DNA from: Agapanthus africanus
Taxonomy: Eukaryota; Streptophyta; Magnoliopsida; Asparagales; Amaryllidaceae
Length of the DNA stretch: 64,000 nucleotides
Direction: 5' to 3'
Assembly (NCBI GenBank): GCA_030015575.1
Contig: CM057338.1
Span: 130,039,546 to 130,103,545, forward strand
The notes beneath the pieces are model-generated. The model was given only the letters and a program-made list of their open reading frames with translations, searched no databases and had not been told where the DNA came from. Below are positions 1 through 9,000 of this stretch, piece after piece. The position numbers and the translations under genes are program-made. Numbering within the stretch: position 1 is the first letter of the stretch; each line of letters opens with the position of its first letter.

Positions 1-1081
1 ACACATGTCACGCAAGCGCAGTGCGCTGCGATTGCGCTGCTGACACGTGGCACGCTCTGGTGAGTTGCGCCAATTTCAGAGAGCAAAGCTCTTTCTTAAA
101 AGCGCATAGCGCAAGTGATTCAGATGCTGACACGTGGCGCTTCCTGGTGGCTTGCGCCAATCCAGGAGCGCAACAGTGCAGTTTTTTTCAAGTGCAAGGC
201 ACTATTTCAATGATCTTAAGAATCTTTAAGATTCCAGAACCAACGGTTCATAAAAAAGTGCAAGGCACTGTTTGATTTCTTGATCTAATTTAGATCAAAG
301 AAAACAAGTTTTTTCTTGTTTTTCTAAGAACCAGTGGTTCATAAAATGTGCAAGGCACTATTATTATTTGTTTTTTATTGAAGATCATTGATCTTGTTCT
401 TAGATCAATGATCTATTCAGAAGAAATTCTTCTTTTTATAAAGGTTTTTACCATTTTCTTGAATTTTCTTCAGGGTTCTCTCTGTTTTGAAGTTCTTGAT
501 CTCTCACAATGTTGATGATGATGTTGATGTTGATGCCTCTTTTGAGTTGGGGTCTAGGGGTCTTTATATAGTGCCCATAGATTTGTTAAGTTTGTTAAAG
601 AGATCATTCTCTGAGTGATTTGGGGAATTTTCCCCACCGTTGGATCTTTGATCCAAGGGCTTCTATTTTACAGAAGACAATCTTCTTGTTTTAACAAGAA
701 CAGAAGGATCTTACTAGAATTTTAATTCTGTTTGGCGCAGATGCACCAGCGCTTGACACGTGTCGCGCAGCGCAACTGCGCTGATACGTATCGCGCAGCG
801 CAGAGCGCAAGTCAGCTGAAGCGTTGCTTCTTTTATAGAGCCTTGCTCTGATTGAGTGCGCTGCCTTGGGCACTGCGCTCCTTGCGCTAGCGTGTTTGAT
901 TTTGACACGTGGCGCGTTGCGCGCAGCGCAAGGAATCTGAAGCGTTACTTCATTTATTTAAACTTTTAATTTTCACTTTAATTTTCAAAGCAGAGTTTTG
1001 CTATGATTGGGAGAAACAGAAGCGTTGCTTCGTTTCCCACCTTGAAATTTGAACAGAGTTTTGCTCTGATTGAAGTAAACA
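1..1081 (-). repeat. E1 3' LTR, partial
   Basis: Nearly identical to 11641-12807 of the 5' LTR, including the CACGTG-rich GCGC region, the TATA box and the TGTTT terminus at 1081. The rest of this LTR lies left of the window. Within it are many short hyphenated palindromes, for example GAGC...GCTC arms separated by 3 nt. Confidence 0.93.
563..570 (-). promoter_or_regulatory. E1 3' LTR TATA box
   Basis: TATATAAA on the minus strand, at the same place as 12223-12230 in the 5' LTR. In the 3' LTR it would drive read-out into flanking DNA. Confidence 0.6.
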
Positions 1082-1095
1082 AATGCCCCCCACCG
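1082..1095 (-). other. E1 polypurine tract
   Basis: CGGTGGGGGGCATT on the minus strand abuts the 3' LTR start. E2 and E3 have the same G-rich tract in the same place. This is the expected primer site for plus-strand DNA synthesis. Confidence 0.85.
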
Positions 1096-1100
1096 TTGCG

Positions 1101-1195
1101 CTTACGTGGCCTCCAAACGTGAGCGCAGCGGTGGCAGAATTCCAACCGTCGCGGCAACTTTTGGAAGTCGAAAGGGCATTTGATGCCTATAAATA
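1101..1195 (+). promoter_or_regulatory. Antisense promoter of E1: paired G-box-like palindrome and TATA box
   Basis: An imperfect inverted repeat (GCGCTTACGT ... ACGTGAGCGC, 1101-1129) lies about 60 bp upstream of TATAAATA at 1188-1195. Both point at the plus-strand gene at 1813, opposite to the retrotransposon. E2 keeps the same arrangement with perfect CACGTG copies. Promoter function is inferred; the elements and spacing are seen. Confidence 0.6.
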
Positions 1196-1302
1196 GGACC
1201 TTTGGTCCCATAGACAATTTTCATCTCTTCATAAGAATTTTGTTCAGAGCCCTGCTCTTTTGTTTAAGCACTTTTAAAAGTCCAAACTCCAGAGAATTTT
1301 AG

Positions 1303-1591
1303 GTAAAAATTAATTTGGATTGAATTAAATCAATTTTGAGAGCCTTGCTCTCAATAGATCCCTGATCTAAAGAAGACCCATTTAGGGTTTCACTTAGCAG
1401 AGCTTCGCTCTTAAAGGGGTCTAAAGAGAACTAAGAAGAACCCTATTAGGGTTCCATTAATAGAGCTCTGCTCTCTAAAAGATTTTCCTTGTATTTTTCT
1501 CATTTCATTAATGGAGCTTTGCTCCTTCCAAATCATATAAAATAACTCTTAAGAATTCTTCATAGATCTTGGAAGTTAAAGATGGCGTTTT

Positions 1592-1633
<42 letters not shown>

Positions 1634-1807
1634 CATCTTTTCAGAGCAAACCTCTCAATGTTCTTAGGGGATTTTCCTCAAATTCTCCTCATAACTGATT
1701 TTGACAGGTGTCACTCCTGTTTGCAGAGCATTGCTCTCGAGGAGTTTAAACTCCCTGTGTCCCTCCTTTTTTTTATATTGCTAATCTTCCATTGATGTTT
1801 CCTTCAG
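1303..1807 (+). other. Probable 5' UTR intron of the E1 antisense gene
   Basis: A donor AG/GTAAAA at 1303 and a pyrimidine-rich acceptor TTTCCTTCAG ending at 1807 bracket 505 nt that contains a TAT/ATT microsatellite (about 1590-1632) and several GAGC...GCTC palindromes. The acceptor is 5 nt before the ATG. E2 has a donor and acceptor at equivalent places. No transcript evidence is available here. Confidence 0.5.
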
Positions 1808-1812
1808 GAAAT

Positions 1813-2319
1813 ATGGCTGTTCATCTATACAATCTGCACGAATTCATCACCTATGAGGATATCCGTGTACAGGGCCGTCAACAAAACCAAGAGTTTACCA
1901 ACGCCCAATGTGCGGAGGTCATGGGTCGCCTTAACGCAAGCGTTGGTTGGCTACTTCCCCGTCGTTCAGCTCTCTTGAAAGTCGTGCTGGGAGCAATATG
2001 GAGAGCACTTCCAGGGTTTCACGAGGCCCTACCGCTCAATGCGCTGAATGATGCCGAAGACAAAGTGCATTCAGTGTAGCTGTCGGAGCTGATCTCGAAG
2101 AAACGGCGGGATAACCTCATCGACATTCTGCATCAAATTTTTTAACAGACGACGATAATCGCTGTTTATCGAAGGCTGGGGGGGCTCGCCGAAGATCTTG
2201 ACACACAGGAGCGCGAGAGGCTGCGCACGAGAATAATCAGAAAGGCCAGAAGAACTCTAGATGGCCTTACTTTTGAATTCCTCAATCCGTGCCCTGGGTC
2301 TGAGGTTATACCGTTGTAA
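1813..2319 (+). pseudogene. Antisense additional ORF (aORF) of E1, two internal stops
   Basis: The reading frame from ATG 1813 to TAA 2317-2319 would give about 168 aa, broken by TAG at 2077 and TAA at 2143. It begins MAVHLYNLHEFITYEDIRVQ and ends FEFLNPCPGSEVIPL. The E2 copy (35604 to 35112, antisense) aligns along its length, including ISKKRRDN and the basic RIIRKARRTLDG region, so the frame was once constrained. I do not recognise a domain. It has no predicted membrane segment and is rich in basic residues near its C-terminus. Tat elements are known to carry extra ORFs, sometimes antisense, between integrase and 3' LTR; this fits that class. Its function is unknown. Confidence 0.75.
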
Positions 2320-2536
2320 ACATTTCAATAATTTTGTTGTTTATTTCTTTATTGATGTAAAAACTTTCCAAGTATGAATGATAACTCTTTTGCCTCCTTC
2401 CTTTTATATTCTGCTTTGTTGCTGGCACATTCTTTAAATAAGCATAGCCTGTAAGCGATATAGAACATTTTGTCTTGAATATCTTGGGAAGTAGTGATGG
2501 TTTAGGAAGCAGGTTCAGGTTTGCTACCTAAGACTT

Positions 2537-2745
2537 TTCAACTTCATGAGCCATGAGGGTCTCATAAAGACTTTTCTCCCTACGAGTCAAGAGGATCTCG
2601 TAGGTGTATTTTTCTTCTTAGGAATCATAAGATTCCTAAGTGCGTTTTCTCTTATATGTCGTAAGGATCTTATAAAAGAATTTTTCCCTCTTACGAGTCG
2701 AGAGGACCCGTAAGCAGTTGTTTCCCTCCTTGTCGAGATTCGAGT
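2537..2745. repeat. Hairpin array A1 in E1 3' UTR
   Basis: Successive units of about 45 bp, each with a stem around a near-constant loop. Arms seen: ATGAG/CTCAT, CCTACGAG/CTCGTAGG, CTTAGGAAT/ATTCCTAAG and CTTACGAG/CCCGTAAG, with loops such as TCAAGAGGAT and TCGAGAGGAC. The spacer between hairpins is T-rich (TTTTCTCC). The same array type recurs at 5020-5205 and 5370-5545 and in E2 and E3. The region 2320-2536 holds only AT-rich sequence after the aORF stop. Confidence 0.85.
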
Positions 2746-3337
2746 TTGGAGAGTGAGACCCGTGGATAGTATGCAAGAGACCGTTCTGGGCCAACTTGAA
2801 GGGTCCCAATACTTAGAGAACAAGTTTTTTAATCCTTACTGCCTAAGGCTTTATCTTACGAGTCGAGCCGCATCGAGAAGTTCTCGCAAAGACATCAATT
2901 TCTTCAAAAGTCGAGACGAATCGACATTTCTCGCAAGAACATCCTAACATCACAGTTAACCTCTGCTCTTTACGACAAGTCCGTTAGGGTCTGTGGTACT
3001 TAGGCTTTTGACCGTCGTACCGTCGCATCAGCTGATATATTCCTCGATAGGCAATTATGCTGTTCGAGTAGCCCTGCGACTGTAGTGTCTCTAATCCTTT
3101 CGGGGGCTGGACAAGACGTCTTCAAGCAATCTTCCTAGGTAGTTTCACCGTCGGAAAAGCAAGCGTTAGGATTGCCATGCCGCTTTTTACTTGAGGTTAG
3201 GCTCATTTTGGCGAGCCCCGATGAGTCATAACCACTCCGCGCTGATGTGGGATGATCTCCGATAGTCTTTCAGGTTTTATGTGAGTTGTCGTCAAGACCC
3301 TGAAGCTAGGAATTTGGCCTTTGCTTCGTTTGCTGGC
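2746..3337. other. E1 3' UTR segment without recognised gene
   Basis: No credible coding sequence. It opens with a variant of the CCCGTGGATTGTATAC motif (GTGGATAGTATGC near 2762) and contains the GTCGAGACGAATCGAC type of short dyad near 2911. The first part resembles the E3 sequence after 55240; the rest is unrecognised. Confidence 0.5.
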
Positions 3338-4370
3338 ATCGCGTCTGCTGTATCGAGACGAATGTCGCGGTGGGAACTAGGGATTTTGTCGTGGCTCCGT
3401 TTATTTGATTGTCGCGTCTGATCTCTGCTGGAAGGAGAACGCTGGGGTGACATCTTGTCTACTGTATCGAGACAAATGTCGCGGTTGTCTCTAGGTTGCT
3501 GGTGAACCGTTGAGGTTTGGAACTAGGGATTTTGCCGTGGCTCCGTTTGTTTGATTGTCGCGTCTGATCCTTACCGGAGGAAGAACGCTGGGGTGACATC
3601 TCGTCTACTGTATAGAAACGAATGCCGAGGTGGAGCTGGGATTTTGCCATGGCTCCGTTTTTTTGATTGTCGTGTCTGATCCTTACTGGAGGAAGAACGC
3701 TGGGGTGATATCTCATCTGCTGTATCGAGACGAACGTCGCGGTGGAGCTGGGATTTTGCCATGACTCCATTTGTTTGATTGTCGTGTCTGAACCCTGTTG
3801 GAGGAAGAACGCTGGGGTGACATCTCGTCTTCTGTATCGAGACGAACGTCACGGTGGAGCTGGGATTTTGCCGTCTCTCCACTTTACTGACCATGGGTTT
3901 TTTTTGTTGACGTTGCATCTACATCCTGCTAGACTGCGAAAGAACGTCGTTGTTGACATTGCGTCTGCTGTAACGAGACGAATGCTGAGGTCGAGTTGAG
4001 ATTTTGCCGTTACTCCGCTTTGTTTCGACCATGAGGTCTTTCATTGACGTTGCGTCTGCATCCTGCTGGACTATGAAAGAACGTCGTTGTTGACATTGCG
4101 TCTGCTGTAATGAGACGAATGCTGAGGTGGAGTTGGGATTTTGCCGTTACTCCGCTTTGTTTCGACCATGGGTCTTTCGTTGACGTTGCGTCTGCATCCT
4201 GCTGGACTGCGAAGAACATCGTTGTTGACATTGCGTCTACTGTAATGAGACGAATGCTAAGGTGGAGTTAGGATTTTGCCGTTACTCCGCTTTGTTTCGA
4301 CCATGGGGTCTTTCGTTGACGTTGCGTCTGCATCCCGCTGGACTGCGAAGGAACGCCTTTGTTGATTCTT
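3338..4370. repeat. Minisatellite in E1 3' UTR, about 8 units of 113-145 bp
   Basis: The unit start (CTGTATCGAGACGAA and variants) recurs near 3346, 3460, 3606, 3719, 3832, 3967, 4103 and 4236. Each unit contains a CGTCT ... AGACG dyad and the text GATTTTGCCRT. Long frames across it reflect repeat structure and are not genes. Neither E2 nor E3 has this repeat; they have others at the same position. Confidence 0.85.
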
Positions 4371-4535
4371 AGGCCGTAGATATTGCCGTTAAGATTTGGC
4401 TCTGTTTTCTGATGGAGCATTGGGAGGGAAAGGGTGCTTCCTTCTTTGTTTGTGCCCCTGGATTGTATACATGGATTTCTGTGCTACCGCCTGTAGGGCA
4501 AAAAGGTTCATTTCATTTTTTCTTTTTTTTCTTTG

Positions 4536-4790
4536 CGATACTCTATCATTTCAGCTTTTTATATCGCGAAAGTAGTGATTACCCAATCATTTCGGCTATT
4601 TTTTCGCGGTGCCCAATCATTTCGGCTATTTATTTTATCTTTACTCGCTGCTTTTTATTGCGAGTTGCCCAATCATTTCGGCTATTTTGCATGCATACAT
4701 TTTTACTTGTTGCTTTTTTATTGCAAGTTGCCCCATCATTTCGGCTATTTCGTATGCATGTGTGGCTCGCAGATTTTTTATCGCGGGTGT
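4536..4790. repeat. Variable-stem array with constant CAATCATTTCGGC block, E1
   Basis: The block GCCCAATCATTTCGGCTATT occurs four times with small changes. Between copies lie dyads whose arms differ: ACTCGC/GCGAGT, then ACTTGT/GCAAGT (GCAAGT pairs with ACTTGC). Equivalent arrays are at 33395-33625 in E2 (inverse orientation) and 56625-56860 in E3, where the first dyad is a perfect ATCGCGA/TCGCGAT. Confidence 0.85.
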
Positions 4791-4792
4791 AG

Positions 4793-4956
4793 AACTTGGA
4801 ATCTTGATGCCAATCCTAGCATCAGTATCACTACAACTGGGATATTGCTAGGAGCGAATCATCATTTGCCATGAAAGGACTCGGAATTTGATACCGGTTT
4901 AGGCATCAGCATCGCTACAACCGGGATATTGCCAGGAGCGAATCATCATTTGCCTC
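4793..4956. repeat. Two-copy direct repeat of about 75 bp in E1 3' UTR
   Basis: The segments 4793-4870 and 4885-4956 share CTACAACYGGGATATTGC and AGGAGCGAATCATCATTTGC. E2 and E3 each have one copy (near 33290-33350 and 56880-56940), so E1 duplicated it. Confidence 0.75.
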
Positions 4957-5019
4957 TATTGATGTCGAACAAAGGTGGCTTAGCGAACAGGGTTAGGGTC
5001 CTGTCGACTAAGGCTTTTG

Positions 5020-5205
5020 ACTTCATGAGCCGTAAGGGTCTCACAAAGGTATTTTTCCCTGCGAGTCGTGGGGATCTCGTAGGTGCGTTTTCTCCTTAGG
5101 AATCGTGAGGATTCCTAAGTGTATGTTCCCCTGTAAGTCGTAAGGATCTTACAAAAGGGTTTTCTCCTTATCAGTCGAGAGGACTTATAAGGGTTGTTCA
5201 CCATG
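5020..5205. repeat. Hairpin array A2 in E1 3' UTR
   Basis: Five units. Arms include CCTGCGAG/CTCGTAGG (one G-T pair), CTTAGGAAT/ATTCCTAAG, TGTAAG/CTTACA and CCTTATCAG/CTTATAAGG. Loops are variants of TCGTRAGGAT. Orthologous arrays: 33040-33220 (E2) and 57000-57180 (E3). Confidence 0.85.
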
Positions 5206-5249
5206 CGAACATATCCCCAGTCACGGATGGGACTTGGTTAGGGAAATGT

Positions 5250-5330
5250 TTATTCGTGCCCGTGGATTGTATACAAGGGTCAGTATGAGCCACTTGTAGG
5301 GCAATATCGAAAGTTGTGGGGTTTTCTTAA
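5250..5330. other. Conserved GTATAC motif block, E1 3' UTR
   Basis: GCCCGTGGATTGTATAC followed about 25 bp later by CTTGTAGGGCAATA. The same pair of motifs occurs near 4465 in this UTR, near 10300 in the LTR, and at matching places in E2 and E3. Role unknown. Confidence 0.6.
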
Positions 5331-5369
5331 GCACAGGTTTAGGTCTCTGTAACTCAAGACTTTCAAATC

Positions 5370-5545
5370 TTATGAGCCGTGAGGGTCCCATAAGAGAGTT
5401 CTCCTTACGAGTCGTGAGGATCTCGCAAGTGTATTTTCTCCTTAGGAATCGTGGGGATCCCTAAGTGTGTTGCTCCCTTGTGAGTCGTAAGGATCTCACG
5501 CGGGTGGTTTCTCCTCACATGGTCGAGAGGACCCTGTAAGCGTCT
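5370..5545. repeat. Hairpin array A3 in E1 3' UTR
   Basis: Units with arms CTTATGAG/CCCATAAG, CTTACGAG/CTCGCAAG, CTTAGGAAT/ATCCCTAAG and CTTGTGAG/CTCACGCG around loops such as CCGTGAGGGT and TCGTGAGGAT. The E3 copy at 57350-57530 has the perfect pair CTTACGAG/CTCGTAAG, so the mismatches here look like later point changes. Confidence 0.85.
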
Positions 5546-5550
5546 TTTAA

Positions 5551-5850
5551 CGAGGTTGCGCCCTTTCGGGTTTTCACAAACACTCGCCGGTAGTCCTGCT
5601 GTTTTTACTCATGGAGCCCTTTCGGGTTTTCATCCGTGCCCATTTTGCTTATGGACATACCGTCTTTCTTTTTCTTCTTTTTTTTTATTCTTTTATTTTT
5701 TTCTAACGAGGTTGCGCCCTTTCAGGTTTTCACAAACACTCGCCGGTAGCCCTGCTGTTTTTACTCACGGAGCCCTTTCGGGTTTTCATCCGTACCCATT
5801 TTGCTTATGGACATACCGTCTTTTATTTTTATTTTTATTTTATTCTTTAT
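5551..5850. repeat. Two-copy direct repeat of about 150 bp in E1 3' UTR
   Basis: Copies at 5551-5700 and 5703-5850 share AACACTCGCCGGTAG, CCCTTTCGGGTTTTCA and GCTTATGGACATACCGT, each ending in a pyrimidine run. E3 also has two copies (57533-57835) and E2 one (about 32575-32690). CCCTTTCGGG is a small dyad. Confidence 0.8.
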
Positions 5851-5894
5851 TCTTTTTTTTTATCTCGTCCGCCTGAGGATGCTGCGGTAGTAGT

Positions 5895-6035
5895 TTAAAA
5901 ACGTTTCGGTCGTCAGCTAGTTTTAGGACGTTGCGGTCCATCATTAGTTTAAGGACGTTTCGGTCCGCCATTAGTTTAAGGACGTTTCGGTCCGCCGTCG
6001 CCGTTTTCGAGGTGAATCTCTAGTTTACTGACTTT
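5895..6035. repeat. GGAC-N6-GTCC array next to the gag end, E1
   Basis: About four units of 26-28 bp built on AGTTTAAGGACGTTTCGGTC, each a GGAC...GTCC dyad with a 6 nt loop. The same unit forms a larger array inside the LTRs (10780-11140) and follows pol in E2 and E3. Confidence 0.85.
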
Positions 6036-6040
6036 TCGGT

Positions 6041-9000
6041 CTATGGGGCTTTCTCTATGACTGAGCATGATGCCCCCGGCGTATCCATCTTTCTCGAAGC
6101 GTGCGGTTGTGGTGGGCTCACCTTCCAGTTTTCAGACAGCGCGAACTTGCCCTGTTGGTATTGGTCTTCAACCCAGTTTTTGAAGACGTAGCAATCCTCG
6201 ATCAGGTGACCTACTGTTTGGTGGTAAGGGCAATAATTGAGATCGTTAATATCGCCTGGTCACAACGGACGTTTTGGACTCGGCAGATTGATGAGTCTGT
6301 CGCGCACTGCCAGCTCGAACAATCCCCTTGTTTTATCTTGCAGAAACGACTAAGGGCGTTTCAACTTTTCCTGGAGGGGTTGCCGCTTGTTGTTTCGGCA
6401 AACAACCGGTCTAGGGCCACTCGATTGCTGTTGAGTATTGGCTACGAGGGCTGATTTTTCCATCCCTTTATCCTTTTTGTTCGCTCCGTTGTTTGCGGGG
6501 CCGAGATTTTTTTCGAGTAGCGTGCGATTGCACGGCTGAACGTTCTCGCAACTCCTCAATTCTTTCATTTTTGAAATGGATTCCTTGGGTAGAGAGTTAA
6601 GGGCAGCTTTTTCGTCAGAGTCGCTTCCAAAGGTGATAATTTGCGGTCCCTTGGAGTTGGCTATATGACAGTCGGCGGCGGCTCTTTTGCGCTCATCTAT
6701 CGCATTTCTCCGATGTCTACGAGCTTCACATTTTGTCCTGTTGATGTGTTGCTTTTGAGCGACATATCCTTGCCACCAACACTTAAAGGAGTCGCAGTCT
6801 TCGGTAGGATGTATGATCTTCTGATGATATAAGCAGAAGTTAGGATGCATCTTTACTCCGTCGAGAGTATTTTCTTCAGAGGGTGGTAGCTTCATTCCCA
6901 CTGATAAGGCTTTGGCGAACCTTTTCCTCATCTTGAATTTGTTTTTACCCGCAGCGGATGACTTTTGATTTGACGGAAGTGCCTTGACTCCTTGGCCTAG
7001 TAGTCGGTATTTGGCTCCTTCCAGTATGGCCATCTCATGCTCTTGATTGGCTTTAACTTTCAGACGAATCTCATTCAGGAAAGCATCGATCAATTCATCT
7101 GACGGCTGCGGAATTTTTAGTTTAGTGTTCGCCTTCGATTTCTCAGCGCAAGGAGTCTCTTCATCATGCGCCAATGAGTGAGAGATCACATGACAAGTCA
7201 TTATGCAGTCTTCGGATTCACCTGATGAGTCTTCTCCATCGTTTTCGTCCTCGACAAAAGAACAAGCCGCCCCCATCGTGTCCGTCTTCTTTGGAGTGTG
7301 CGGCTGTGGTGGGTTTACTTTCCAGTTTTCAGACGGCCCGAACTTGCCTTGTAAGTACTAATCCTCGATCCATCCCTTAAAGACGAAACAATCCTCGATT
7401 GGGTGACTTACCGTTTGGTGGTAAGGGCAATAATTGGGATTATTAAGATCGCCTGGCTGCGACAGACACTTTGGACTCAGCAGATTGATGAGTCTGTTGT
7501 GCACTGCCAGCTCGAACAGTCTTCTCGTTTTATTCTGAGGAAACGAGTAAGGACGTCTCAGTCTCTCCTCGAGGGATGGGCGCGGACACACGTTGTTTTG
7601 GCGAACGGCCGGCTTTGAGTTGCTAGGCTGTTGTTGAGCATTGGCGACGACGATCGCTTTCCTTTTTCCTTTCTCATTTTGAGAATCTGGTTTTGGAGGA
7701 GACGGTCCATGGCTTATCTGGTCCATTTGGGCTAGCTTGTCGATCAGGGCCTGGAAGGTTGTCGGCCTGAAGAATATCATGAATTATGAGATGGTCGCTT
7801 GCGGATCAAGAGTGCCCACGAACATGCCTACCGCAGGTGCCTCTTCTATGCGTTGTTCGCATTTTGACCATAGGTTCCGCCATCGTGTTGCTTATTGGAC
7901 CCACGTTTCACCGGGTCTTATCTTGGCATTTATCAGTGCTGTTATCGGGGTGCGTTCACTAGCACTCGCGAATCTTTGCGTAAATAGTAGCTCCATCTCC
8001 GCAAACGTTTTGACAGAGTCGTTCGGGAGCTCAGAATACCACTCGAACGTTGTATCTGACAAGCTACCAACGAACTGACGAAGCAATAGTTTGTCATCAC
8101 CGCCGGTGTTGCCGCAGAGCGTCCTGAACTGGGAAACATGCTGGTGGGGATTGCCCGTCCCCTTATAGACATGGAACTTGGGAATTGTGTAGCCCGGCAG
8201 GTACTTGATCTGATCATACCAACTTGGATACGGTCGCCCTGTTTTTACGACCTGTCCCGCTGCTTCAGTCGCTTGATGAACCTGGATCTGCTGAGCTATA
8301 AATTCGTCCAGGTCGGCTTTGGAGATTGCCTCCTCCTTGGCTGTTGACAGAGCCGGTGGAGGATTTGACGTTTCTCCCCTATCGTTTTCAAGGACGATAG
8401 GAGGATCTTCACCAGGGGGATCTTGTTGAATCATCATGCCCACCATGTCCTGGAACAGGAGGGCCATTTTCTTTATGCTGGCTGCTTGTTCCGCAGCCTC
8501 TTTATCCTTCTTCTCCAATATCCGGCGAAGGAACTCAGCGTCAGTTTCCTGTTCCTGACGTTCATCCGAGGACATTTCAGGGCTTTCTTTTGGCCCAGTG
8601 AGTGCGGCCATCGCGTTCATCATCTCCTAGAGCTTTTGCTGTTGCTCCTGAGCCTTGGTCACTGACCGTGTAAGCGGTCTATGATCTGTAGATACACGGT
8701 TGTCCTCCTTTCCCGACGCCATGTATACTGTATGAACTATTATGCCCCCGGACTTAGGGCGTTTAGGATCACCACCTTTGGCATTTGCCGCGGGCACAGG
8801 GATTTTCTTCGGCCTTCTTCTTTTGTGGGCCGTTGAAGCTGAGGGGGCCGTTGCAGCGGGCACCCTGCTGATTGTTGTCCTTTGCTGTTTAAGAGGACGA
8901 TCCTTGTCTTCTTGCACCTTTGCCTTTTTCCGTTGACGAGAGTGATCTGGGTCAATTACGGAGTCTTGAACTCTCCGCCAAACTATATAAATTTTTGAGG

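Noticed and set aside
4412-4874. Overlapping hydrophobic ORFs rich in Phe/Ile/Ser
   Set aside because: They are three frames of the repeated CAATCATTTCGGC block, and similar frames appear at 33137-33672 and 56512-57010 for the same reason.
5556-5876. ORF made of two near-identical 50-residue halves
   Set aside because: It reads through the two-copy 150 bp 3' UTR repeat; the frame is not kept in E2 or E3.
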